64,000 nucleotides of DNA from Paractinoplanes abujensis (lineage in GTDB: Bacteria; Actinomycetota; Actinomycetes; Mycobacteriales; Micromonosporaceae). Location: assembly GCF_014204895.1 (NCBI RefSeq), contig NZ_JACHMF010000001.1, forward strand, positions 5,208,001 to 5,272,000, read 5' to 3'. Below are positions 18,272-27,889 of this stretch, one piece after another (within the stretch, counting starts at the first letter, position 1; each line of letters opens with the position of its first letter). The translations under genes were made by a program, and so were the position numbers. Below the pieces are notes generated by a model. It ran no database searches, was not told the DNA's origin, and was given only the letters and a program-made list of their open reading frames with translations.

Positions 18272-18829
18272 ATGACCACCATCCGCCAGACCGCGGCACA
18301 CCTCGAAACCGTCGAGGCGCCGGGCGCCATGCTCACCCGGACCGCCGCGAAAGCCCTGGCCGTCACCCGGATCTCGCTCGGGTTCGTCTTCCTCTGGGCA
18401 TTCCTGGACAAGACCTTCGGACTGGGCTACTCGACCCCGTGGGAGCGAGCCTGGATCAACGGCGGCTCACCGACCAAAGGCTTCCTCAGCAGCGTCGAGG
18501 CCGGGCCGTTGCAGGGCTTCTTCCACTCCATCGCCGGGGCCGGCTGGGCCAACTGGAGCTTCATGCTCGGCATGCTGGCAATCGGCGTCGCCCTCGTCGG
18601 CGGCATCGGCCTGCGCCTGGCCGCCGTCGGCGCCACCGCGATGATGCTGCTCATGTGGCTGGCCGAGTGGCCCCTGGCCGGCGGCTCGAGCAACCCGGTG
18701 GTCGACTACCACTTCATCTACGCGGTCGCCGCGATCGCGCTGACCCTCACATACGCCGGGCACACCTGGGGCCTCGGCCGCCGGTGGGCCAAGCTCCCCC
18801 TCGTCCAGAAGAACCGCTGGCTGATCTGA
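18272..18829 (+). CDS. DoxX-like integral membrane protein
   Basis: About 185 aa from the ATG at 18272, chosen because AAGGAGG stands 7 bases before it; an in-frame ATG at 18251 is possible. Four hydrophobic segments; RISLGFVFLWAFLDKTFGLG near residue 35 and LRLAAVGATAMMLLMWLAEWP near 125 resemble DoxX/thiosulfate-quinone oxidoreductase small-subunit-like proteins. The biochemical role is not defined. A strong terminator follows. Confidence 0.75.
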   Translation: MTTIRQTAAHLETVEAPGAMLTRTAAKALAVTRISLGFVFLWAFLDKTFGLGYSTPWERAWINGGSPTKGFLSSVEAGPLQGFFHSIAGAGWANWSFMLGMLAIGVALVGGIGLRLAAVGATAMMLLMWLAEWPLAGGSSNPVVDYHFIYAVAAIALTLTYAGHTWGLGRRWAKLPLVQKNRWLI

Positions 18830-18839
18830 ACCCGTCCCG

Positions 18840-18863
18840 AGGCCCGGCCGACCGGCCGGGCCT
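18840..18863 (+). terminator. Rho-independent terminator after the DoxX-like gene
   Basis: A perfect 10-base stem, GGCCCGGCCG / CGGCCGGGCC, with a 2-base gap between the arms (tight loop), extended by one A-T pair and followed by TTTCG. It lies 11 bases after the stop at 18829. Confidence 0.8.
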
Positions 18864-18920
18864 TTCGCGTTCCCCTATTCGGATGGCGCAGAGGCAGCAG
18901 TGTCGGCCAGGGTGGAAGCC

Positions 18921-19454
18921 ATGACGATGTGGGTACCCGCCGAACAGGATCCGCGGACGCAGAACGCACCAGTGGACGAGCTGGAAGTCATCCGGGAGTA
19001 CCTGACGAACTATCGGCTCACCCTGGGCCTCAAATGCGAAGGCCTCGACCCCGAGCAGCTGGCCCGGCGGTCGGTGCCGCCGTCGACGATGAGCCTGCTC
19101 GGCCTGGTCCGGCACATGGCCCGCGTCGAGCACAACTGGTTCCACCGCTGCCTGCAGGGCCACGGCGACGTGCCCCGCCTGTTCTGGACGGCCGACGACC
19201 ACGACGTCGACTTCAACGAGGCGACCGGCGACCCGGTGGTGATCGAGGACGCGTTCGCCCGGTGGCGTGAGCAGATCGCGGCGGCCGACGCGTGGCTCGA
19301 CGGGCGGCCCGACCCGGGAACGGTGATCCGCACACCGTGGGGCGACGACGTCAGCGTCCGCGACATCCTGATCCACATGATCGAGGAGTACGCACGACAC
19401 TGCGGACACGCCGACCTGCTACGCGAGTGCATCGACGGCCGCACGGGACAATAG
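18921..19454 (+). CDS. DinB-like (DUF664) protein, putative thiol-dependent enzyme
   Basis: About 177 aa from the ATG at 18921 (an in-frame GTG at 18900 is possible). Four-helix bundle features of the DinB/YfiT superfamily: SLLGLVRHMARVEHNWF with a metal-type His near residue 60, and ILIHMIEEYARHCGHADLLRE near 155 with two further His. This three-His layout binds a divalent metal in the family. The substrate is unknown; some relatives are bacillithiol or mycothiol S-transferases. Confidence 0.82.
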   Translation: MTMWVPAEQDPRTQNAPVDELEVIREYLTNYRLTLGLKCEGLDPEQLARRSVPPSTMSLLGLVRHMARVEHNWFHRCLQGHGDVPRLFWTADDHDVDFNEATGDPVVIEDAFARWREQIAAADAWLDGRPDPGTVIRTPWGDDVSVRDILIHMIEEYARHCGHADLLRECIDGRTGQ

Positions 19455-19491
19455 CGAGGATCTCCGGGGTTCGGCCCTGGCGGGTGAGGTC

Positions 19492-19746
19492 TTACGCCTC
19501 GTCGGGACGCACCAGCACAGCGCCCTGACCGATTACCGCGGCACCAACGCCGTCGACGGCGACGGTGGTTCTGCCGGGAGGTCCGTGCAACTCGATCGCA
19601 CGCACGGTCACGGCAGGCTGCGAGATGTCTCCCTCCAGAGACAAATCATCCCCGATACGCAGTGCGTCGCCTTCCAACCGGCCCGTGACAAAGAGCCAGG
19701 GCCGGCTCGAAAGGCGGTGAAGACCTTCGACGATGAGCCGGGTCAT
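19492..19746 (-). CDS. Small beta-barrel protein resembling EF-Tu domain 2; possible immunity partner
   Basis: 84 aa from the ATG at 19746, which overlaps the stop of the upstream HExxH gene (ATGA) and has GGAGGA 6 bases before it. The sequence WLFVTGRLEGDALRIGD ... VTVRAIELHGPPGRTTVAVDG resembles the beta-barrel domain 2 of translational GTPases, without any GTPase domain. Tight coupling to a probable enzyme gene fits an antitoxin or immunity role, which is inference. Confidence 0.6.
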   Translation of the reverse strand: MTRLIVEGLHRLSSRPWLFVTGRLEGDALRIGDDLSLEGDISQPAVTVRAIELHGPPGRTTVAVDGVGAAVIGQGAVLVRPDEA

Positions 19747-20282
19747 CCGCGGTTCCTCCTCCACATCGCGACGAAGCCCTCCTCGGCGGCGTACGCCTCA
19801 TCCTCCAGCGGTCCCGTCACGGAGTCGATCCGGCCCTCCTGGTATTGCCGGACGTGCACGCTCTCGTGGCCGAGCGTACGTACCAACGTCTCCGCGTCCT
19901 GAAAAGCGGCCGGCCCGAGCTGAACGCCGAGGGAGTCAGTTCTGGCTACAACCCCTTGGAAATCCAGATAAGCGATGTCATCCGGGTGGTGCACGATCTC
20001 GACCGTGGCTCCTCGGAAGTCGACACCGGCCAGCTCGGCGTGGTTCTGGACGGTCTCCATGGTGCGCGGAAGCCCGGCGCCTTGGTCGACGACCGCTCGA
20101 TTCGACAACTTGCCGGTTCGCGAGAACAGGGCGAAGTCACGAACCGATCGTGTGCTCGGAGTTGATCGCCCGGCACGCGAGACGGACGCGACCGACTCCT
20201 GAGCCGCTGCCACATCGTCCGCCCGGTGCGGCCGCGGCCTCGGCCCATCACCACCGGGGGATCTCCGCCGGCGGCTGGTCAT
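19743..20282 (-). CDS. HExxH metallopeptidase-like protein; possible orphan toxin
   Basis: 179 aa. The first 45 residues are Arg/Pro/Ser-rich and look disordered. The folded part ends in TLGHESVHVRQYQEG (HESVH at 139-143), a zinc-binding motif, with PLEDEAYAAEE at 158-168 as a possible third ligand. The HExxHxxQ pattern recalls DUF4157-type domains found at the C-termini of polymorphic toxins. No signal peptide and no secretion domain. It overlaps a small partner gene. Both the enzyme call and the toxin role are tentative. Confidence 0.6.
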   Translation of the reverse strand: MTSRRRRSPGGDGPRPRPHRADDVAAAQESVASVSRAGRSTPSTRSVRDFALFSRTGKLSNRAVVDQGAGLPRTMETVQNHAELAGVDFRGATVEIVHHPDDIAYLDFQGVVARTDSLGVQLGPAAFQDAETLVRTLGHESVHVRQYQEGRIDSVTGPLEDEAYAAEEGFVAMWRRNRG

Positions 20283-20347
20283 GGGGTCGCCCGTACAGCG
20301 CGTCCGTCCACATTGCCGAAACTAGCAACCGTCGGCCAGGCGCACCG

Positions 20348-21304
20348 TCACCTGATGATGGCGTCGGCGACGGCGCGGCGGGGCGTGGCTGGGCCGGGGT
20401 GGCCGTAGCCGATGCGTAAGGTCAGCTGGGGGTGGCCGGAGCCGCGCAGGGAACGGCGTAGCTGGTCGCGGGCGGCCGGGACCTCGATGGGCTGGCTGAT
20501 CATCGACGCAGCCAGGCCGGCGTCCGTGACGGTGAGCAGGATGTGTTGCAGGGCCTGGCCCGCCAGCAGTTGGTCGGTGGGGCGGTCGCCTGCCGTGCTC
20601 AGGACGGCGACCAGGGGTTCCGGCTCGTAGTCGCGGCCGGGGGCGCGGCGGCGGCCGGCGAACGAGCGCTGCGGCAGCAGGTCCTGGGGTTCGGGGGCGG
20701 GGGCGCCGGCGGTGGCGGGCACGCCGTCGGGGGCGGTGTCGGCGTGGGTCCAGCCGGCCATTTCGGTCTGGTAGCGGGTGTCGCGGCGCAGGACGCGGTC
20801 GGCGCTGCGGGCGATCTCGGCGAAGCCGGCCACGGAGGTCATGCCGACGAGCAGGTCGAGCCAGGCGTTCTCGGCGCGGGCGGCGTCGATGATGCGGCGG
20901 CGGGCCTCGGCGGGCACGGGGTCGGGCCAGAACGGGGCGCGATGGCTGCGGCGGCGCGGGATCGCGGCGTGCAGGGCGCTCTCGGCGTACGTGGGGGGCC
21001 GGGTACGGGCCGGGGTCAAGCGGGCCATCAGGTCGGGGTCGGCCCGGTCGGGGCGCAGCGTGACGGTGGCGGGCCGGCCCCGCACCGCGAGGGCCAGACG
21101 GGCGTTGAACGTGGCCGCGCCGAGCGCGAGGCGGGTGGCCCAGCCGGTGTGGTCGGCCACGGTCAGCCGGCGGGACGGGTCGGCGAGGATCTCGACGGCG
21201 CCGGCGCGCAGGCGGAACTGCCACGGCTGCGTGTTGTGCAGGGAGGGTGCGTGGATGCCGGCCGCGGCCGCGTGCAGCAGGTCGTCCTCGCCGTAGCGGG
21301 CCAT
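20348..21304 (-). CDS. Acg-family nitroreductase-like FMN protein (second of two)
   Basis: 318 aa. GIHAPSLHNTQPWQFRL near the N-terminus and RRRSHRAPFW near the middle are hallmarks of the Acg/Rv2032 family, nitroreductase-fold proteins linked to the DosR dormancy regulon in Mycobacterium. The ATG lies three bases after the stop of the paralogous upstream gene, so the two form an operon. The enzymatic activity of the family is not settled; FMN storage or sequestering has been proposed. Confidence 0.85.
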   Translation of the reverse strand: MARYGEDDLLHAAAAGIHAPSLHNTQPWQFRLRAGAVEILADPSRRLTVADHTGWATRLALGAATFNARLALAVRGRPATVTLRPDRADPDLMARLTPARTRPPTYAESALHAAIPRRRSHRAPFWPDPVPAEARRRIIDAARAENAWLDLLVGMTSVAGFAEIARSADRVLRRDTRYQTEMAGWTHADTAPDGVPATAGAPAPEPQDLLPQRSFAGRRRAPGRDYEPEPLVAVLSTAGDRPTDQLLAGQALQHILLTVTDAGLAASMISQPIEVPAARDQLRRSLRGSGHPQLTLRIGYGHPGPATPRRAVADAIIR

Positions 21305-21307
21305 GAC

Positions 21308-22255
21308 TCAACCGTTGACGATCACGTCGGCGGCGACGCGCCGGGGGCGGGGCGGCAGCGGCGTGGCCGAGGCGCTGTAACCGAGCCGCACCACCACGTA
21401 CGGCTCGCCCAGGTCGGCCAGCAGGCCACGCACGAGCAGCCGGGGCCAGGTGACTTCGACGGCGTCGGTGAGCGGGGCCGTGGCCAGGCCGTCGGCGGTC
21501 GCGGCGAGCAGCAGGGCGGAGAGGGCCTCGCCGCCGCGCAGCAGGTCGAGGTGTTCGTCGCCGCGGCCGAAGAGGATCACGTACGCGGCACCTTGGTCGT
21601 GGTCGGCGCCGACGGCGAGCCCGGGGGTGTCGTCGGGGGCGAAGTCCCGTACGGGAACCCGGCGCAGACCCGGCTCCACCGCGGTGCCGGCCGGCACGCC
21701 GTCGCCCGCGGCCACCGGGCGGTGGGTCCATTCGCGCAGCTCGTCACGGTAGAAGGGGTCGCCGAGTTCGGCGTCGCCGGCCAGTTGAGCCGAGATCGCC
21801 AGTGCGGGAACCTGGTCGGCCGGCACCACGTGCAGGTAGGCGCCGTTCGCCTCGACCAGCAGGCGCAGCCGGGTCAGTTCGGCGTCGGTGACCGTACGGG
21901 AACCGAAGGGCCGCCGGTCGGTGCGGCGCTGCGGAATCGCCTCGGCCAGCCGCCGAGCGTCGGGCGCGGGCGGCACGGGGGCGCCGAGCTGGATGCGGGC
22001 CACCGGGCCGGGACCGGTCAGCCGCTCCACGGTGCAGGACCAGCCGGCCGCGGCCAGCGCGGTCCGGGCGTGGTGCAGGGCGGCGCCGAGGCTCAGGAGC
22101 AGCAGCCGGCCGTCGCGGTCGGTGATCTCGAGCCGGCGCGACTCGTCGGCGTGGAGCTCCATCGTGTCGCCGTCGATCCGCCAGCGCCACGGCTGGGTGT
22201 TGAAGACGGACGGGGCGTGCAGCGCGGCCTGGGCGGCTTGCTCGAGCGGTGTCAT
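21308..22255 (-). CDS. Acg-family nitroreductase-like FMN protein (first of two)
   Basis: 315 aa. AALHAPSVFNTQPWRWRI at about 9-26 and QRRTDRRPFGSRTV near 115 mark the Acg family. It is a paralog of the next gene; the pair probably arose by duplication or forms a heterodimer. A DosR-like box lies 37-50 bases upstream of its start, on the side of devS, so it is probably induced by the DevR regulator encoded at 24043. Confidence 0.86.
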   Translation of the reverse strand: MTPLEQAAQAALHAPSVFNTQPWRWRIDGDTMELHADESRRLEITDRDGRLLLLSLGAALHHARTALAAAGWSCTVERLTGPGPVARIQLGAPVPPAPDARRLAEAIPQRRTDRRPFGSRTVTDAELTRLRLLVEANGAYLHVVPADQVPALAISAQLAGDAELGDPFYRDELREWTHRPVAAGDGVPAGTAVEPGLRRVPVRDFAPDDTPGLAVGADHDQGAAYVILFGRGDEHLDLLRGGEALSALLLAATADGLATAPLTDAVEVTWPRLLVRGLLADLGEPYVVVRLGYSASATPLPPRPRRVAADVIVNG

Positions 22256-22291
22256 GGGACAAGCGTGCGGCCGGCGACCCCCGCCCGTTCA

Positions 22292-22305
22292 GGGCCGAAA
22301 GTCCC
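22292..22305 (-). promoter_or_regulatory. DosR-like box upstream of the Acg operon
   Basis: Read on the minus strand: GGGACTTTCGGCCC, against the DosR/DevR core GGGACTWWAGTCCC; 12 of 14 positions agree and the half-sites GGGAC and CCC are intact. It lies between the start of the first Acg gene (22255) and the stop of devS (22309). Confidence 0.6.
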
Positions 22306-22308
22306 GTC

Positions 22309-23982
<1,674 letters not shown>

Positions 23983-23992
23983 TTACGGTGGC

Positions 23993-24006
23993 GGGACTTC
24001 AGACCC
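23993..24006 (+). promoter_or_regulatory. DosR-like box between devS and devR
   Basis: GGGACTTCAGACCC, against the DosR core GGGACTWWAGTCCC: 12 of 14 positions agree. It sits in the 69-base gap between the divergent devS and devR starts, where an autoregulatory site would be expected. Confidence 0.62.
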
Positions 24007-24042
24007 TAGGACCAGGCCGTCCGTACGCGATAGGAACAGCGC

Positions 24043-24687
24043 ATGATCCGAGTCTTCCTCCTCGACGACCACGAGGTGGTCCGCCGCGGCCTCGTCGACC
24101 TGCTGCAGTCCGGTGGCGGCATCGAGGTGGTCGGCGAGTCCGGTTCCGCTCAGGAGGCGGCCCGGCGCATCCCGGCCCTGAAGCCCGACGTGGCGATCCT
24201 GGACGCGCGGCTGCCCGACGGCAACGGCATCGACGTGTGCCGCGACGTGCGGGCGGTCGACTCGTCGATCCGGGGGCTGATCCTGACCTCGTACGAGGAC
24301 GACGAGGCGCTGTTCGCCGCGATCATGGCGGGTGCGTCGGGGTACGTGCTCAAGCAGATCCGCGGCACCGACCTGGTCGACGCGGTCGAACGGGTCGCGC
24401 AGGGGCAGTCGCTGCTCGATCCGGCGGTGACTCAGCGGGTGCTCGAGCGCATTCGCAACGGGGTGGAGCAGCCGCGCGAGCTGGCCGCGCTGACCGATCA
24501 GGAGCGCCGGATCCTCGAGTTCGTGGCCGAGGGCCTGACCAACCGGGAGATCGCCGGCCGCATGTTCCTGGCCGAGAAGACGGTCAAGAACTACGTGTCG
24601 AGCATGCTGGCCAAGCTGGGTCTGGAGCGCCGCACCCAGGCGGCCGTGCTGGCCACCCGGCTGCTGGGGGAGCATCCGCACGGCTGA
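24043..24687 (+). CDS. devR: DevR/DosR-like LuxR-family response regulator
   Basis: 214 aa. Receiver domain with LLDDHEVVRRGL at the N-terminus, phospho-acceptor Asp54 in AILDARLPDGNG, and ILTSYEDDEA; the active-site Asp number equals that of DevR. The LuxR HTH runs from TDQERRILEFVAEGLTNREI through AEKTVKNYVSSMLAKLGLE at about 148-195, and the TVKNYVSSMLAKLG helix is that of DosR. It probably activates the Acg operon and itself from the boxes described. No terminator stem follows directly; a hairpin lies at 24743. Confidence 0.9.
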   Translation: MIRVFLLDDHEVVRRGLVDLLQSGGGIEVVGESGSAQEAARRIPALKPDVAILDARLPDGNGIDVCRDVRAVDSSIRGLILTSYEDDEALFAAIMAGASGYVLKQIRGTDLVDAVERVAQGQSLLDPAVTQRVLERIRNGVEQPRELAALTDQERRILEFVAEGLTNREIAGRMFLAEKTVKNYVSSMLAKLGLERRTQAAVLATRLLGEHPHG

Positions 24688-25067
24688 GATCGAGTACGGC
24701 ACACGCTCGGGGGCATCCGCACGGCTGAAGATCCAGTGCGGTCGCACGAGAGATCGTCTCGTGCGCGCCCGAATATTCACATGGTGCACATCGATCGGGT
24801 CCGGTGGAACCGTCGCGGCCGCTGCCTTGACGGTCCTACCGGCAGGTCACCCTGCCCTTACCGATCGAGACCTACCTATTGAATCGGCCTTCGTCGATCA
24901 TGTTCGCCCCGGTCATCGCGTCGCACGGCGCGTACGCCGCTGATCCCGCAGACGCATGACTCTCGTATCCGAGGGCAGGTGACTGCAGGGATGGAGGCGA
25001 CATGGCACCGCGCAAGCCCGCCACGCGCGCGTCGAGCACAGGCCGCCGCATGGTCCATACTGGATCA
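24688..25067. other. Intergenic region after devR
   Basis: 380 bases without a gene I can support. It holds a direct repeat of the devR 3' end (about 24667-24699 against 24710-24742; both carry GCATCCGCACGGCTGA) and a 9-base-stem hairpin at 24743-24765. At 25056-25061 CATACT is a possible -10 box 6 bases before a GTG at 25068. An ATG at 25002 with GGAGG before it opens a longer version of the short reading frame described next. Confidence 0.5.
24743..24765 (+). terminator. Hairpin, possible terminator of devR
   Basis: Stem CGCACGAGA / TCTCGTGCG of 9 base pairs with a 5-base loop GATCG. No U-tract follows (GCGCCCGAAT), so it is either a weak or a non-canonical terminator, as often in actinobacteria. 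Confidence 0.45.
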
Positions 25068-25136
25068 GTGAGCACGTGCCGATGCACGTGCAGATGCGCC
25101 GGCTCTCTTGCTCGGGGAGGACAACGATGCGGCTGA
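25068..25136 (+). CDS. Short Cys-rich upstream ORF, putative attenuator leader peptide
   Basis: 22 codons from a GTG at 25068, with Cys at positions 4, 6, 8, 10 and 21 (all TGC). The GTG stands 6 bases after CATACT, the spacing expected if transcription starts at the GTG itself, that is a leaderless ORF. Its stop TGA (25134-25136) lies inside the next gene, whose ATG is at 25127, so the two are translationally coupled. Leaderless poly-cysteine uORFs are known in mycobacteria as cysteine-responsive attenuators. Alternatively the frame starts at 25002 (44 aa) or is not translated. Confidence 0.45.
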   Translation: MSTCRCTCRCAGSLARGGQRCG

Positions 25137-26044
25137 GACACCCCTCCGGCCGCATCGTGCACCTTTCCTGCGAGCTCAGCCCAACCCCCGCCGAGACACC
25201 GGTGAATCTACCGGTGATCGTCTCGCAGCTCGACATGTACGGCGCCGTGCGCGCGCGGCTCGGCGCCGACGCCCTCGGCGTGAGCCTCTGGCTTCCCCCC
25301 TCGCTCGCCGCCGCCCTCGCCGTCGAGAGCCGCGCCCGCACCCGGCTTCGTGCCGAGCTCGACGCCCGCAGGCTCGAGGTCGTCACGTTGAGCGGCGCGC
25401 CCTTCGACGAGGGCGGCGGCGAGACCCCCGGCTGGACGGAGCCCGCTCGCCGCGAATACACGCTCGACCTGGCCCGCATCCTGCTCGACCTGCTCGACGA
25501 GGACACCGTCCGCGGCACGGTCAGCACCATCGGCATCGGCCGGCGCGAGGGCTACGCCGAGGCGGAGGAGAAGGCCGCCCTCGGCATCCTGCGCCGCCTG
25601 TCGCACGGGCTGGCCGACCTGGCCTGGCAGAACGGCCGCGCCGTGCGGGTCGGCTTCCAGCCCGCCCCCGGCCTCGTGCTCGACGACCCGGAGCAGACGG
25701 TGGCCGGGCTCAGCCGCATCGACAAGGACAGGTTGGGCGTCTGTCTCGACCTGGGCCACGTCGCGCGCAACTGGCCCGACCCGGCCGCGGGCATCGAGAC
25801 CCTCACCGACGCCGGGCTGGCGATCGTCGAGGTCCGGCTGACCGCGGTGGCCGGCTCGACCACCGGGGCCTGGCGCGACGGGCTGCAGCAGCTGTTCGGC
25901 CGGTCCGGCCCGCTCACCGAAAATCTCACGCTGATGAGCCGCGGCGCCACGGTGGAACAGATCGCCGGCGACCTGGCCTACCTGCTGGCCGAGCTGGCCG
26001 CCCTGGGCCTCGCGCCGGAAAATGAGCCCTGCCCCGCGCGCTGA
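25127..26044 (+). CDS. TIM-barrel protein, EboE-like / sugar-phosphate isomerase superfamily
   Basis: About 305 aa from the ATG at 25127, chosen because GGAGGA stands 5 bases before it. MRLRHPSGRIVHLSCELSP at the start, LDARRLEVVTLSGAPFDEGG near 90 and VCLDLGHVARNWPD near 205 are like xylose-isomerase-type TIM barrels such as EboE, which helps move a metabolite to the periplasm in eustigmatophyte-type Ebo clusters. No other ebo gene is seen. Function unknown; the fold call is fairly sure. Confidence 0.65.
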   Translation: MRLRHPSGRIVHLSCELSPTPAETPVNLPVIVSQLDMYGAVRARLGADALGVSLWLPPSLAAALAVESRARTRLRAELDARRLEVVTLSGAPFDEGGGETPGWTEPARREYTLDLARILLDLLDEDTVRGTVSTIGIGRREGYAEAEEKAALGILRRLSHGLADLAWQNGRAVRVGFQPAPGLVLDDPEQTVAGLSRIDKDRLGVCLDLGHVARNWPDPAAGIETLTDAGLAIVEVRLTAVAGSTTGAWRDGLQQLFGRSGPLTENLTLMSRGATVEQIAGDLAYLLAELAALGLAPENEPCPAR

Positions 26045-26201
26045 AACTCGTCTAGTGTCGGTCCTGGCACTGCCGTGACGGGCGGGCCGGGTGCGGGAGG
26101 CGCAAACCTGCCCCGGTCGTGACGCCCCTTCGTCGGCCGTGCCGCCAGGGCGGCCTTCCCTCGCCGCCCACCCAGTGCTGTTCCGTTCCGAGGGAGAAAT
26201 C
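26045..26201. other. Leader region of the isomerase/epimerase gene
   Basis: 157 bases. TAGTGT at 26053-26058 is a possible -10 box. The rest is very GC-rich and includes the stem-loop GGGAGG-cgcaaa-CCTgCCC near 26094. I compared it with riboswitch consensus sequences that I remember and found no convincing match. AGGGAG at 26191 is the ribosome binding site for the ATG at 26202. Confidence 0.35.
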
Positions 26202-27206
26202 ATGGCGCGACCCATCACGCTCTTCACCGGCCAGTGGGCCGACCTACCCTTCGACGAGGTCTGCCGGCTCACCTCCGAGTGGGGCTACGACGGCCTGGAG
26301 ATCGCCTGCTGGGGTGATCACTTCGAGGTCGACCGGGCGCTCGCCGAACCCGACTACGTCGACCGCAAGCGCGAGCAACTCGCCAAGTACAACCTGAAGG
26401 TCTACGCGATCAGCAATCACCTGGTCGGCCAGGCCGTGTGCGACCTCATCGACGAGCGCCACAAAGACATCCTGCCCGCCGACATCTGGGGCGACGGCGA
26501 CCCCGAAGGAGTACGGCAGCGGGCCGCCGAGCGCATGAAGGACACCGCGCGGGCCGCCGCCAAGCTGGGCGTCAAGACCGTCATCGGCTTCACCGGCTCG
26601 TCGATCTGGCACACGGTTGCGATGTTCCCGCCCACGCCCGAGTCGATGATCGAGCGCGGCTATCAGGACTTCGCCGACCGCTGGAACCCCATCCTCGACG
26701 TGTTCGACGAGGTCGGCGTGCGCTTCGCCCACGAGGTGCACCCGAGCGAGATCGCGTACGACTACTGGACCACCCGCCGCACGCTGGACGCCATCGGCAA
26801 CCGGCCCGCCTTCGGGCTCAACTGGGACCCGTCGCACTTCGTCTGGCAGGACCTCGACCCGGTCAACTTCATCCTGGAGTTCAAGGACCGGATCTACCAC
26901 GTCGACTGCAAGGACGCCAAGGTGCGTACGGGCGACGGGCGGCGCGGCCGGCTCAGCTCGCACCTGCCCTGGGCCGACCTGCGCCGCGGGTGGGACTTCG
27001 TCTCCACCGGGCACGGCGACGTGCCGTGGGAGGACTGCTTCCGGGCGCTCAACGCGATCGGCTACGACGGGCCGATCTCGATCGAGTGGGAGGACGCCGG
27101 CATGGACCGCCTGGTCGGCGCGCCCGAGGCCCTGCAGTTCGTCCGCCGCCTGGCCTTCGACGCCCCGTCGGCGGCCTTCGACGCGGCCTTCTCGTCCAAC
27201 TCCTGA
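26202..27206 (+). CDS. Sugar phosphate isomerase/epimerase (xylose isomerase-like TIM barrel)
   Basis: 334 aa from the ATG at 26202. [56 protein letters not shown] and [17 protein letters not shown] carry the Glu, Asp, His and Glu metal ligands of the AP_endonuc_2/IolE-IolH family. Such enzymes act in inositol or rare-sugar catabolism, usually with a Gfo/Idh/MocA dehydrogenase like the one at 51166, although that gene is 24 kb away. Substrate unknown. A strong terminator follows. Confidence 0.85.
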   Translation: MARPITLFTGQWADLPFDEVCRLTSEWGYDGLEIACWGDHFEVDRALAEPDYVDRKREQLAKYNLKVYAISNHLVGQAVCDLIDERHKDILPADIWGDGDPEGVRQRAAERMKDTARAAAKLGVKTVIGFTGSSIWHTVAMFPPTPESMIERGYQDFADRWNPILDVFDEVGVRFAHEVHPSEIAYDYWTTRRTLDAIGNRPAFGLNWDPSHFVWQDLDPVNFILEFKDRIYHVDCKDAKVRTGDGRRGRLSSHLPWADLRRGWDFVSTGHGDVPWEDCFRALNAIGYDGPISIEWEDAGMDRLVGAPEALQFVRRLAFDAPSAAFDAAFSSNS

Positions 27207-27220
27207 CCGCCTTTTCGCAC

Positions 27221-27264
27221 AAGGCTGGGGCCGCCCTCGACGTTGAGGGCGGCCCCAGAGCCTT
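27221..27264. terminator. Bidirectional terminator between convergent genes
   Basis: A perfect 14-base stem, CTGGGGCCGCCCTC / GAGGGCGGCCCCAG (27225-27238 and 27245-27258), loop GACGTT, with flanking AAGG and CCTT that extend the stem past a two-base bulge. CTTTGTTGTG follows. It serves the isomerase (+) and the YtxH-like gene (-). Confidence 0.88.
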
Positions 27265-27277
27265 TGTTGTGCGCCGG

Positions 27278-27583
27278 TCAGTACGTCGTGCCGGTCGACG
27301 ACGGCTTGCTGGCCGACGTGGCCAGCGGCTCCGTGGTGGTGCTGGAGTCGTCTCCGGTGACGTGCAGCTTCTCGCCGAGCTTGGACGACTGCAGCTTGTC
27401 CTTGCTCTCGCTGTAGAGCTTGTTGGCCTGCGCCTGGGCGACACCAGCGGCTTCCTGCACCGAGGGGTGCTCCCACACCTTCTTGGCGTTCGACCGGATC
27501 TCCTCGTACTTCTCCCGGCCGGCACGGCTGCCCAGGACGAAGCCCGCCGCGAGACCGGTGATGAACATCAGCTTTCCGCGCAT
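27278..27583 (-). CDS. YtxH-like small membrane-anchored protein
   Basis: 101 aa from the ATG at 27583, preceded by AAGGAG; the open frame continues upstream across the tRNA and is not coding there. One membrane segment, MFITGLAAGFVLGSRAGREKY, as in YtxH proteins, then a charged helical stretch (WEHPSVQEAAGVAQAQANKLY) and a Ser/Thr-rich tail. Likely a stress-linked envelope protein; function unknown. Confidence 0.78.
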   Translation of the reverse strand: MRGKLMFITGLAAGFVLGSRAGREKYEEIRSNAKKVWEHPSVQEAAGVAQAQANKLYSESKDKLQSSKLGEKLHVTGDDSSTTTEPLATSASKPSSTGTTY

Positions 27584-27772
27584 GATGGCGGCTCCTTCCG
27601 TTCGATGACGCGCGTGCGTCGCTGCACCGTGCATACCCATGCTGCCGGTTTCGTATACCTGCCGTCGGCCTTTCCCCTGACGACGGCGTGCCGGGGAACC
27701 CCTTCGCGCTCCGGCCCACCCGTCATGTACTCTGTTCTCCGGCACCGAGGGAAGCCACGGTGTCAGCAGCAA

Positions 27773-27845
27773 TCCCCTGTAGCTCAATTGGCAGAGCAGC
27801 CGGCTGTTAACCGGCAGGTTATTGGTTCGAGTCCAATCGGGGGAG
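27773..27845 (+). tRNA. tRNA-Asn (GTT)
   Basis: 73 bases. Acceptor stem TCCCCTG / CGGGGGA, D arm AGCTCAATTGGCAGAGC, anticodon stem GCCGG / CCGGC with loop CTGTTAA, anticodon GTT at 27806-27808, T arm with GGTTCGAGTCC, discriminator base G. CCA is not encoded. Confidence 0.95.
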
Positions 27846-27852
27846 CGAGTCG

Positions 27853-27889
27853 GAGGCCCCTGTTCGCCAACTGCGCGAACCGGGGCCTC
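27853..27889 (+). terminator. Terminator after tRNA-Asn
   Basis: Stem GAGGCCCC-t-GTTCGC / GCGAAC-c-GGGGCCTC with one internal mismatch and a short loop, followed by ACTCTGTTTCT. It starts 8 bases after the tRNA. Confidence 0.82.

Noticed and set aside
26045..26201. Possible riboswitch before the isomerase/epimerase gene
   Set aside because: GC-rich leader with a small hairpin, but it does not fit cobalamin, glycine or cyclic-dinucleotide consensus sequences as I recall them.
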